From Rugosimonospora africana (lineage in GTDB: Bacteria > Actinomycetota > Actinomycetes > Mycobacteriales > Micromonosporaceae): a stretch of 64,000 nucleotides of DNA. Each line of letters opens with the position of its first letter. Positions within the stretch are counted from its first letter, which is position 1. The stretch covers positions 35,934 to 99,933 of the forward strand of contig NZ_BONZ01000082.1 of assembly GCF_016862975.1 (NCBI RefSeq), given 5' to 3'. The notes under the pieces are model-generated. The model made no database searches and was not told the origin of the DNA. It saw only the letters and a list, made by a program, of their open reading frames with translations. Positions 8,309-18,200 of this stretch are shown here, piece after piece. Made by a program: the position numbers and the translations under genes.

Positions 8309-8337
8309 TGGCGGTACCGCGGTTGTTGTAACCGCGG
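8297..8337 (+). promoter_or_regulatory. tandem hairpins upstream of ABC exporter (attenuator candidate)
   Basis: First stem GCCGCC (8297-8302) with GGCGGT (8310-8315), loop of seven including the TAG stop. Second stem CCGCGGTT (8317-8324) with AACCGCGG (8330-8337), a perfect 8-bp inverted repeat with a 5-base loop. The stretch 8311-8320 (GCGGTACCGC) is itself palindromic, so alternative pairings are possible. No T-run follows, so it could also be a protein-binding operator. Confidence 0.4.
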
Positions 8338-8458
8338 CCTCGTTGCCTGCCCCGCTCGGGGTCAGTGCAGGGCGTACCGCCGGACCAGTGTGTCCCGTCG
8401 GCAGTCACTCGCTTGTTTCTCTGTGCTGCCGTGTCGTCTTGCCTGATCAGGGGGAACA

Positions 8459-10405
8459 ATGCGGCGGTTCGGCGGCTCAATCCGCAGCGCCAAGGGGCCT
8501 TCACGGGGTCTGATCCGAGGAATCCGAGCACTTACCGACGTAGACCTCATGACAGTTCGCTGGGCTAGGCCGGCCCAGTGGCTATGGAGGCGCTGGCGGG
8601 GCTGGTGGTCGATCATCCGGCTGCTTCCGGTGGCGGGCGGGATCGCGGTCGTCGCGATGGCGCTCAATCTGCTGATCGGCGTACTGCCCTTCGGCTTCGT
8701 GATCGGTACGAGCGTTGCCGTTGAGCGGGTTGTGGGGGCCGGGCGAGGCGGCTGGGGCGGGGTTCTGGTCGCGGTGGGGCTGGCGGTGGCTTCGATGCTG
8801 CTGCAGGCTGTCCTCGCGCCGTTCCAGGCCGCGTTCGGCGAGCTGATCAGCCGGCGGGTGGACGGAACATGCGCCCGCCGGCTCATGCGCGCCACCCTCG
8901 CCGAGGCTCCGCTCGAGCTGCTGGAACGGCCGGATGTCCTGGACAAGATGGGTGATGCCCGCCGGGGTCTGGTGGAGTACTTCACCACCCCGGGGGCTGC
9001 CGTCGCGGGGCTGATCGCCTTGGTCGCCCGATACGCGCAGCTCGCCGGCGGCGTGGTGCTTACCGGGGTGGTACTCGGCCCGGTGGCCGCGCTGGTCATC
9101 ACGGCGGCGGCGCTGGTCGCCCGGTTCGGGGAGCGGGGCGCTCAGGCCCGGTATTCGATACTCAGAAACCGGAGTGCGGCGGCACGGCGCAAGGCGTACT
9201 ACGTCCTCGACACCGGCAGTTCTCCGGCCGCCGCGAAGGAGATCCGGCTGCTGGGGACGCTGTCGTGGTGGCGGGAACGCGGTGATCGTGACGCCGCCGC
9301 CTATCTGAGTCCGCTGTGGCGTGCCCGGCGGCGGATCCGCCTTGCGCCGTTCACGGCGTACAGCTTGGTGGTGCTGGCGGCGACCCTGGCCGTGCTGCTC
9401 ATGCTGCGTGACAACGCCGATCGCGGTGGGCTGAGCGTCCTGGGCCTGTCGCTGGCCGTGCAGGCGATCCTCGTCCCGCTGCGGTTCGGGGTGTACTTCC
9501 CGGAGGCCGATGCCCAGACGCAGGATGGCATGCATGCCTACGGGTCGATCCTGGCGATCGAGCAGGCCGCCGCGCGCCAGGCGGCGGACCGGCGGCGGCT
9601 CGGCGGCCGGCCGGCAGGACAGGTGCCGGTCTCCGCGGTCACGTTCGAGAAGGTGAGCTTTTCCTACCCGGGCAGCAGCCGGCATGTGCTTCAGAGGCTC
9701 GACCTGGAGTTTCCCGCGGGCACGTCGACCGCGATCGTGGGACTGAACGGGGCGGGCAAGACCACCCTGGTCAAGCTGCTGTCGAGGTTGTACGAGCCGA
9801 CCGGTGGCCGGATCAGCGTGGACGGGATCGGCCTGGACGAGTTCGACTCCCGGTCGTGGCAACGGCGCCTGGCCGTGATCTACCAGGACTACGTCCGCTA
9901 CGAGCTCGACGCGGCCGCCAACATCGGGCTCGGCGCGCCCCGGCGCTTGGGCGACTCGGAGGCCCTGAGACGAGCCACCGAGTGGGCGGGTGCCGTCGAG
10001 GTAATCGCGACGCTGCCGGACGGGCTGGCGACGGTGTTGTCCAGCCGGTACTCGGGCGGGGTGGATCTGTCCGGCGGGCAGTGGCAGCGGATCGCTCTGG
10101 CGCGCGCCTTGTTCGCCGTACAGGCGGGCGCCTCGGTGCTCGTCCTGGACGAGCCGACCGCGCAGCTGGATGTCCGCGCCGAGGTCGCGTTCTTCGACCG
10201 GTTCCTGGAACTCACCCGTGGACTGACGACGGTGGTTATCTCCCATCGGTTTTCCACGGTGCGGCGCGCGGATCGGATCGTGGTCCTTGACGGCGGCCGG
10301 ATCACCGAGCAGGGCAGCCACGAAGAACTGGTGGCTGCGGGCGGGCAGTACGCGGAACTGTTCGAGTTGCAGGCACGGCGATTCACCGGCGAGGAGAAGG
10401 CATGA
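8459..10405 (+). CDS. ABC exporter half-transporter (membrane + ATPase), subunit 1
   Basis: 648 residues from the ATG at 8459 with AGGGGGA just upstream; an ATG at 8549 is an alternative that would remove a 30-residue basic tail. The first ~340 residues hold five or six membrane helices (for example GGIAVVAMALNLLIGVLPFGFVIGT). The ATPase domain has Walker A GLNGAGKTT, Q-loop IYQDYVRY, signature LSGGQWQRIALARAL, Walker B VLVLDEPTAQLD and switch His in VVISHRFST. It belongs to the family that exports peptides, lipids or drugs. Its stop overlaps the start of subunit 2 by four bases, so the two form a heterodimer. No precursor peptide gene is seen nearby. Confidence 0.92.
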   Translation: MRRFGGSIRSAKGPSRGLIRGIRALTDVDLMTVRWARPAQWLWRRWRGWWSIIRLLPVAGGIAVVAMALNLLIGVLPFGFVIGTSVAVERVVGAGRGGWGGVLVAVGLAVASMLLQAVLAPFQAAFGELISRRVDGTCARRLMRATLAEAPLELLERPDVLDKMGDARRGLVEYFTTPGAAVAGLIALVARYAQLAGGVVLTGVVLGPVAALVITAAALVARFGERGAQARYSILRNRSAAARRKAYYVLDTGSSPAAAKEIRLLGTLSWWRERGDRDAAAYLSPLWRARRRIRLAPFTAYSLVVLAATLAVLLMLRDNADRGGLSVLGLSLAVQAILVPLRFGVYFPEADAQTQDGMHAYGSILAIEQAAARQAADRRRLGGRPAGQVPVSAVTFEKVSFSYPGSSRHVLQRLDLEFPAGTSTAIVGLNGAGKTTLVKLLSRLYEPTGGRISVDGIGLDEFDSRSWQRRLAVIYQDYVRYELDAAANIGLGAPRRLGDSEALRRATEWAGAVEVIATLPDGLATVLSSRYSGGVDLSGGQWQRIALARALFAVQAGASVLVLDEPTAQLDVRAEVAFFDRFLELTRGLTTVVISHRFSTVRRADRIVVLDGGRITEQGSHEELVAAGGQYAELFELQARRFTGEEKA

Positions 10406-12204
10406 GAATCTTCCTGGCAGTGCGGTTCCTGTTCGCCTTGGGCCTGCGGGTGGACGCGGTGCGGCTGCTGCGCGCGACGGCGCTCGCGGTCGCCCTTTAC
10501 GCCGCCGCCCCGTTGGCCGCCCTGGCGTTGCGCGGCCTCACCGATGACGTGCTGGCCCACCGCGCCGGGGCCGCACTGATCGCGGTGGTGCTCGCCGCGG
10601 TGGCGCTCGTCGCCCAGATCATGCTCGGCCACTTCTGCCATCTGGACCTCGTCCGAGTGTCGGATGCGCAGGAGATGCGGCTACGTGGCGAGCTCACGGA
10701 CCTGGTCAACGGGCCGCCCCGGATCGATCACCTGGACCGGTCCGAGGTCGCCGACACGGTGGACCTGGTACGCGACAACCTGCTCGCCACCACCCGGTCC
10801 CTGGAGGCGGTGCTGCAGCTCGCCGGTCTGCTGGTGCAGATGACCGTCACGATCGTTCTCCTCGGCCTGGCCAGCCCGCTGTTCGCGATCCTGCCGCTGT
10901 GCACCGTGATATCGGTGCTGCTCGAGCGGACGGCGCAGTCCACGGTGGAAAACGCCCGGGAAAGGACAGCTGAACGGCTCCGGCTCGCCAAGCACCTGCT
11001 CGAACTCGCGACCAGCACCGGCCCGGTCCGGGAGCTGCGGCTGTTCGGCGCCGAAGACGAGATCCTCCACCGCCAGCGGGCCGCCTGGGACGAGGTGACC
11101 ACCGCGATGTGGCGCGCCCACCTCAAAGCCGCGGTGTACCGGGCCCTCGGCCAGGGATTCTTCGTCCTCGGCTACGGCGGCGCCGTCGTGCTGGAACTCT
11201 ACGGCGCGCTGCGCGGGCAAGCCTCCGTCGGCGACCTGGTCCTCGTCATCACCCTCGCCGTGCAGGTGAGCGTGCAGGTCTCCGGCGCCCTCGGAGTGCT
11301 GTCGCAGCTACAGGTCGCCGGGCGCACGACCGACCGGATCGGACAACTGCGCGCGGTCGCCTCCGCTACTGCCGAACCTTCCGCGGGCGCCGGAACCGCT
11401 TACGCGGCGAACGTCGACGGCCTTTCGAGCAGGCTGACCCACGGGATCACGTTGGAGGACGTCTCATTCACCTACCCCGGCGCGGAGCGGCCCGTGCTGT
11501 CCGGGGTGTCGATGCACATCCCCGCCGGGTCGACCCTGGCTCTGGTCGGCGAGAACGGGGCCGGCAAGTCCACCCTGGTGAAGCTCCTGTGTGGCCTCTA
11601 CCGGCCGACCAGCGGACGGGTCCTGGTCGACGGCCATGACCTGGCCGGACTCGACCCCACGCGCTGGCGCTCCTACGTGGCCGCCCTGTTCCAGGACTTC
11701 CACCACATCGAGCTGACCCTCGGCGAGAGCATCGGACACGGCGACATCGCCCGCGCCAGCGACACCGAGGCAGTCACCGCCGCCGCGGGAAGAGCCCGCG
11801 CCGACCGGGTTCTGCGCACGGTCCCCGGCGGCCTGAATGGCTATGTGGGCCACTCCTACGCCGACGGCACCGAACTGTCCGGCGGCCAGTGGCAGACGGT
11901 GGCCCTGGCCCGCACGCTCATGCGCCAGCACCCACTGCTGCTGATTCTCGACGAGCCCGCCGCGGCTCTCGACCCCTCCGCCGAGCACGACCTGTTCGAG
12001 CGCTACGCGTCCTCGGCCCGCCGAGAGAACGACGGCATCACCGTGCTCATTTCCCACCGCTTCTCCACCGTGGCCATGGCCGACCTCATCGCTGTCCTCG
12101 ACCACGGACAGCTCACCGAATACGGCACCCACCACGAACTCATGACCGCCCGCGGTCTTTACGCCGAACTGTTCACCCTCCAGGCTCGTGCCTACGGTTC
12201 ATGA
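10402..12204 (+). CDS. ABC exporter half-transporter (membrane + ATPase), subunit 2
   Basis: 600 residues; the ATG overlaps the previous stop (ATGA). The N-terminal half has about six membrane helices (LLRATALAVALYAAAPLAALAL and later segments). The ATPase half has Walker A GENGAGKST, Q-loop LFQDFHHIE, signature LSGGQWQTVALARTL, Walker B LLLILDEPAAALDPSAEHDLFERY and His switch VLISHRFSTV. The conserved Walker B Glu is present in both subunits, so neither site is obviously dead. The QDFHHIELTLGESI stretch is common in actinomycete exporters located with RiPP or antibiotic genes, but none are present here. The gene ends just before a strong terminator. Confidence 0.92.
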   Translation: MRIFLAVRFLFALGLRVDAVRLLRATALAVALYAAAPLAALALRGLTDDVLAHRAGAALIAVVLAAVALVAQIMLGHFCHLDLVRVSDAQEMRLRGELTDLVNGPPRIDHLDRSEVADTVDLVRDNLLATTRSLEAVLQLAGLLVQMTVTIVLLGLASPLFAILPLCTVISVLLERTAQSTVENARERTAERLRLAKHLLELATSTGPVRELRLFGAEDEILHRQRAAWDEVTTAMWRAHLKAAVYRALGQGFFVLGYGGAVVLELYGALRGQASVGDLVLVITLAVQVSVQVSGALGVLSQLQVAGRTTDRIGQLRAVASATAEPSAGAGTAYAANVDGLSSRLTHGITLEDVSFTYPGAERPVLSGVSMHIPAGSTLALVGENGAGKSTLVKLLCGLYRPTSGRVLVDGHDLAGLDPTRWRSYVAALFQDFHHIELTLGESIGHGDIARASDTEAVTAAAGRARADRVLRTVPGGLNGYVGHSYADGTELSGGQWQTVALARTLMRQHPLLLILDEPAAALDPSAEHDLFERYASSARRENDGITVLISHRFSTVAMADLIAVLDHGQLTEYGTHHELMTARGLYAELFTLQARAYGS

Positions 12205-12242
12205 ATCAACACGGAACCGGCGACCACCGGCAACGCCCCCGA

Positions 12243-12279
12243 GCGTTGGCCGGGACCCACTCCGGGTCCCGGCCAACGC
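12243..12279. terminator. strong bidirectional terminator between convergent genes
   Basis: A 16-bp perfect stem (left arm GCGTTGGCCGGGACCC at 12243-12258, right arm 12264-12279) with a 5-base loop ACTCC. It lies between the ABC exporter end (12204) and the RHS gene end (12295), so it can serve both. Confidence 0.85.
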
Positions 12280-12294
12280 CTGGTGTGCTGCTGG

Positions 12295-15200
12295 CTAGCT
12301 CCAGCCGGCGTAGCTGAAGGTCTCGCTGAGGATGTTCCAGCCGATGCCTTGATAGGTCAGGTACCTGTCGACGGGGGCGTGCGCCAGCTGAACCGCGGTC
12401 CATCTGGCCACGCGCGCGGACTTCTGACTCATCATCGCCGCCCCGTGGGCTGGACCGTACTTCGCATGCAGGGCCATCCGTACCGCCTCCTGGCCGCCCT
12501 TGCCGGCCTCACCCGCATACGCCAGGTCGGCGGCGGCCCGACCCGCCCTGATGTACTTGGCCCCGAAGAACGAGGCCGCGCCGGCGCCGTCCCAGGCGGC
12601 CTTCAGGAACTTGCCCTGAGCGAGGTCGATTGCGGTCTGTAGGGTGTCGGCTGCCACCGAGATGCCGAGGCAGACGACCGGGCAGAACGGACTGAGTGCC
12701 AGGAGGGCGGCGGCTACGGAGATGGTCGGCAGGACGTGCGGAAGTACCTTCTGCCACCAATGCTTGCCCGCCTTGTGCTTCGTCGTGACGGTGTGGGCCA
12801 TGGACTCGGTCCCGCAGAAGAATGCCTGGGTCAGGCACGGCGGCGGCGGCCGGTACCCGCAGAAGAAGCCGGGAATCAGGCAGTCGTTGCCCCGGGAGAC
12901 GTGGCTGGTGATGTGACCGTAGTAGCGGGACGAGGAGTGGTGGCCCGATGAATGGCTGGAGGAGTGACCGGAGGAGTGGTGGCTGCTCGACGACGGTCGC
13001 GGCACGCCGCACACGCCGTGACCGCTCGGACACGTCGTCATCAACCCGTTGGGGTCGCTGAACGTGACGGGGTTGTCGCCGGCGTAGGCGTAGGGGTTGG
13101 CGTCGGTGGGCTTGTCGTTGTTGTCCACCGGGTCGGGCGACAGGAACCTGCCGATCGACGGGTCGTAGTAGCGAGCGTCGAGCAGGTCCAATCCGGTGGA
13201 CGTGTCCTGGACCTTGCCGAGGAAACCACGGTCGCCGGGGATCTTGTTCGCGGCGCCGCGGGGTGCGCCGTAGGGCAGGTAGAGCTGGCGGCTGACGGTC
13301 CCGGTGGTGCTGATGGCCAACTGTTGCGAGCCCTGGTCGTCCGCGACCAGCCAGGTCATCGCCGCCGGGGTACGTTCGGCGACCACGGCGCCGTCCGAGC
13401 CGCTGCTGTAGTACCGGGTCGCCACCGGTGCCTCACCGCCGGTGCTGGTCAGTTCCGTGTCATCGAGGAACAGGGTGGTGGAGCCCGGGTCCCGGCGCAG
13501 CAGCCGGTCGCCGTCGGTGTCGTAGATGAACGACGCGGTCTTGCCGGACGCGGTGATGCTGGCCAGTTGGTTGTTGACATTCCAGGTCAGCGTGTTGGCC
13601 ACGCCCGCCACGGTCTTGGTGACCAGGTCGCCGTTGGGGTCGTAGCCGAAGCTGTCGGCGCCGACGGCCGAGACGGCGTGCGGCCGCACCGCGCTCGTGC
13701 CTTGCGCGGGATAGGCGTAGGTGGTCGTCGCCCCGTCCCGGGTGGTGCTGGTGATGTTGCCCGCTCCGTCGTAGGAGTAGGCGAGGTTGTACGGTGCCGG
13801 GCCGCTGGTGTCGGCCGGGTGGGTGCAGTCGGTGCCGTTGGTGTAGGCGCCCGTGAGCCGGTCACGCCCGTCGTAGTTGAAGCACTGCGCCTGGTTGGCG
13901 ACGTGGTCGGTGATGGTGGTGACGTTGCCGACCTGGTCGTAGCCATACTCGTCGTTCTGTACGGTGGCGCCGTTGACCAGTGTCTTGATGGTCGACAGCC
14001 GTGCGGTGGTCGGTTGGTAGGTGTACTGGCGCGCCAGCGTGGAGCTGTACTGCCTGCCGGCAAGCTTGCCGTCACCGGCGAAGCTGGTGCCGGCGACGTA
14101 GGTGGCCACCGGGCTGCTCAACGTGTTGGGCAGTCCGATGTTCGTGTACTGCTCGGTCACGGTCTCCTGTGGCAGCCCGCCCGCAGCCGGGTAAGTGACC
14201 GATGTCTGATGGTCGGCCCCGTCGTAGGCGTAGGAGAAGTCGTAACTGCCGCCCAGCCCGGTCTCCGTCAGAGGGATCGTGTACCGGCGCCCGGTCACCC
14301 GGTAACGGGCGTCGTAGGAGGTGACCGCGTTGACGTAGGTCTGGCCGCCGGCGTAGCGGGTGGAGGTGGCGGGCTCGCCGATGGCGTTGGGCACGGTGTC
14401 GTAGGTCATGGCGGTCAACTGCGTGCCGGTGCCGATGTCACCGAGCCAGGTGGAGGTCTTACGGTCGAGCGCATCGTATCCGGTGGAGACCTTCTGCCCC
14501 TTGGCATCCGTGGTTGCGACCACGTTGCCGGCCAGGTCATAGGCGGTAGTGCCCGGTCCGCTGTCGGGGTCGGCCTCGGTCAGCCGGTGGTGTAGCCAGT
14601 CGTAGGTGTAGCTGGTGACGTCGCCGTTGGCGTCGGTGACGCTGGCCAGATCCTGGTGGTCGGGTGTGTAGGCGTAGGTGATGTCCTGATGGTTGGTGGT
14701 ATCCAGATAGTTCTGCACCTTGGTGGCGTTGTCGAACACGTCGGTCCAGGTGACCATCTGGCCACCGGCCGGGGGCACGCTCACCGTGTGGTCGCCGTGG
14801 TCGGTGGTGGTGGTGCGCCACAGTTCGGTACCCAGTGACTTGGTGGCCTCGACGGTCTTTTGCTCCAGCGAGTCGTACACCGTGGTGGTGTAGTTCGGTA
14901 TCGCGCTCTCGGCCGGGTTGAGCAGCCCGGAGCCGGGTGCCGAGGAGTTGTAGAAAGGCTGGGATTCCAGGGCCTTCAGACCCCTGCTGTCGTAGCGGGT
15001 GACGGTGACTGCCCGCCCGCCGGATTGCGGTGAGGCCGTCTGGGTCTCGACCGGCTCCGCGAACCCGTCGTCGTACTCGTAGCTGGTCAGCCAGACCGCG
15101 CCCGAGCCGCCGCCTGACTGCAGCTGCCTCGTGGTTATGATGGTCGGCCCGGTTGCCGGGGCGATGCCGCTCGCAGGAGTGGTGTAGCTGAAGGAGTACG

Positions 15201-18200
15201 AGGGCGTGCCGCTCGAGCGCGGTTCGGTCGGCAGCCAGATCGCGGTCACCCGGCCGAGCGCGTCGTAGTCCCGCTCGGTCACCTTGCCGTTGAGCTGGCC
15301 GTTGGCGTCATGCCCGTTGGCGTCCGCCACCTTCGTGATCTCTCCGAGTGCCGGGCTGGTCCAGGTCGTGGTGCGTTGCCCCAACGGATTGATCACGGTG
15401 ACACCGTTGGTCGGGTAGCCGGTGGCCGGGTCGTAGACCGTGGTCGTCGTGTGGTGCAACGGATCGGTCTGGGTGAGCACCCGCCCCTCGTCGTCGTAGG
15501 TCTTGTCCATCGCGCTGTAGGTGGTGTCGTTGACGTAGGAGCGCACCTCGGTCGGGTTGCCGTCGATCGGCACGTTGGCCGTGGCACCGGTGGACGTCGC
15601 CCCGTCGTAGAGGGTCACGGTGCGCCCGATCACCCCACCGGTGCAGGAGCCTTGGCGCTTCTCCACCGTCTCCGGGAAATCGATCATCCACCGCCAGTCG
15701 GTGGTGTTGCGCGCGTAGGTCGTGGTGGTGCAGACATCGTCGGTGGAGACCGAGGTGTCACCCTTGTCGGTCTCGGTGGTCACCGAGCCGTAGGTGTCAT
15801 ATGTGTCGTCGATCTCGGTGACCCGGTACGTTCCGTTGTCCAGCAGGTCCCGCGTCAGGTGACTGTCCCGGCGCACCACATGGGCGTTGTGCAGGCCCGG
15901 CCCGTCGGCGGTGATGCCCAGCACATCCTTGTAGGTGAACCGCTCCCCGGACACCTCGGTGAGGCTGCCGTCGGCGTTCATCCGGTACTTCTGCTGCTGC
16001 AGCTCCATCCCCTGCAGGAAGTGGGAGTCCGGGTACGAGTGCTTGTCGTAGTCCACAAGCGAGTAGGACTTGTTGGTCCCGTCGACCTGCACGTTCTGGT
16101 CCATCCCACGGAAGTAGGTGGTGTCGGTGACCGTCTTCTCGCCGTTGCTGCCACTGCCCTCGGTGACCCGGACGGTGGAGTACCCGCGCCAGTCACCGTA
16201 GGACGACTCGTCGTCCGGGGTGAGCATCCCGTCGTCGTGGTGCCACGCCGCGCCCCCGAGGTAGGTGTAGGTGCTCACCCGGCTGGGCTGTCCGGCGACC
16301 TTGTCGACGTCGGTGACCGACTTGACCACGTACTTGTGGAAGATGCCCCAGCCGGGATCGGCGCCGTCGGGCTTGAAGTACTCCGGATAACACTCGTCGG
16401 TGTTGGTGTCCCAGTGGCCGTTCTTGGTGTTGTACCAACTGGTCCATCCCGGGGCGGAGGTGCCGCCGGTGAAGCAGCCGTTCTGGTGCCCATAGACGAT
16501 GTCGGTCTCGCCGCCGTAGGAGTTGTGGATGGCGGTCAGCCGCCGCATCGACAATGGCGGCACGCCGAGCGACGTGTTGTAGTCGACCCGGTTGTTGTAA
16601 TTGGTTCCGTCGAAGGACGCGACCGCGTCCCGGACCGTGCCGCCGGTGTATCCGATCTCGCGGACGTAGTCCAGCCACAGCGACGCGTTGGTGCCGTCGT
16701 CGGTGGCCGGGTACGAGTGCTTGAGCTGCCACTTGGTCACCTCGTCGTACCCGCCCGAGGTGTTCTGCACGTACGCCTGGATGTTGTCCAGCATGTCGCT
16801 GACGAAGAATGTCGGCGAGTGCTTCGAGCAGGAGGTGGAGCACAGCAGCTCGGTCGGCACGTCCGGGTACGACTTCGGCGAGTCGGCCTGGGTCGGGCAG
16901 GTCGGCTCCGGTGTGGTGTCCGGGTCGTCGATCGCGACCCGCTGGGTGCAGCGGTTGTAGTTCTGGAACGTCACGTACGCCGGGGCTGGCGCATCGGCCG
17001 CCCACACCTTGCCGTACTCGATTTTCGCCAGGTACCCGCCCCGGATGTAGCTGAGGATGTTGCCCGAGGACGTGCGCTTGTAGCTGTTGGTCTCGGTGTT
17101 GTAGAAGTACACCTGATAGACCTCGTTCGGGCTGTGCACCTCATCCACGTTCCACCGGTACGTCTGCTGACAGGAGGCCAGGTCCGACTGGTGGCACGGT
17201 TCCCCGGAGTCGTCGGAGACCACCGGCACGGTCCAGTTCGAGTTCGTCGGCGTCGCCGTCGAACGCCGCTGATCCTGCCCGTACCCGAAGAAGTACTGAG
17301 TACCGTCCAGTGTGGACACTTCCCAGAACTCGCCGTCGTTGTCGCCGTTCGGACCGCCGGTGTGGTGCTCGATGCGGTAGGACTGGTCGTCCTTCATCCG
17401 GTACGAACCGTCGGCCGCCTTGATCAGCTCGCTGGTGTGGCCGTTGATCGAGATCACGTACGACGCCGCGGCCGGATCCCCGGAGTACGGCGAGGCCCAG
17501 CACAGGTCACCCCACGTCGAGTGCCCGTCATCCGCGCACGACTTGTACTCGCGCTCGATGTAGGGCACGTTGATGTCCCAACCCTGTCCGACCCAGGACG
17601 CCTGGTTGTTGCTGCGCGACGTGCGCCCGTCCACCGTCCCCGAGTCGTAGTCCAGCGACAGGCTCGGCGCCTGCCCGTACGGCGGGTCCGGCAGGTCGAT
17701 CGGGTACGTGTAGGCGAAGTCCCCGGCGGGCTGACCCGCCGTCCACTTCTGCGCCACATTCAGGTCGGTGGCCCGGTAGTCACCGGTCTCCCCCGACGCT
17801 CCGGAGTCCATCGCGATCATCGTGTCACCGCCGGAGGCGTCCACGGTCACCGACATCGTCTGCGTCGTGGTGTTGTTGACCGCCGTCACCGGGGTGCCCT
17901 GCGAACACTGCGCGGCAGTCGGCGCCGACGCGCAGGAGGCCGGTATCTGCACCAGTCGCAACCGGTCGGCGTAGTTGCCGCCGTACGCCTGGGCGAACTG
18001 GGAATAGTCCAGGGTCAGCCGTACCCGTCCCCGGGTGGTCTGCCCATCCGCCCGCCGCAGCAGCAAAGCGATCGCGGTGCCCGCGCCCAGCTTCACCGTC
18101 GTCGCGTGATCCAGGACCCGAGCCGTCACCTTCGTCGGCGCCGCGGTGTTGCCGCCCGGGGCAGCCACCGTCGCCGGCAGGTTCCCGAGCTTGACCGGGC

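Noticed and set aside
8459..12204. Possible RiPP export cluster
   Set aside because: The exporter pair resembles those in lanthipeptide clusters, but no precursor peptide or modifying enzyme was found within 4 kb on either side.
12952..14595. 547-codon plus-strand frame in the RHS region
   Set aside because: Antisense shadow of the RHS repeats; composition dominated by Val/Gly/Arg.
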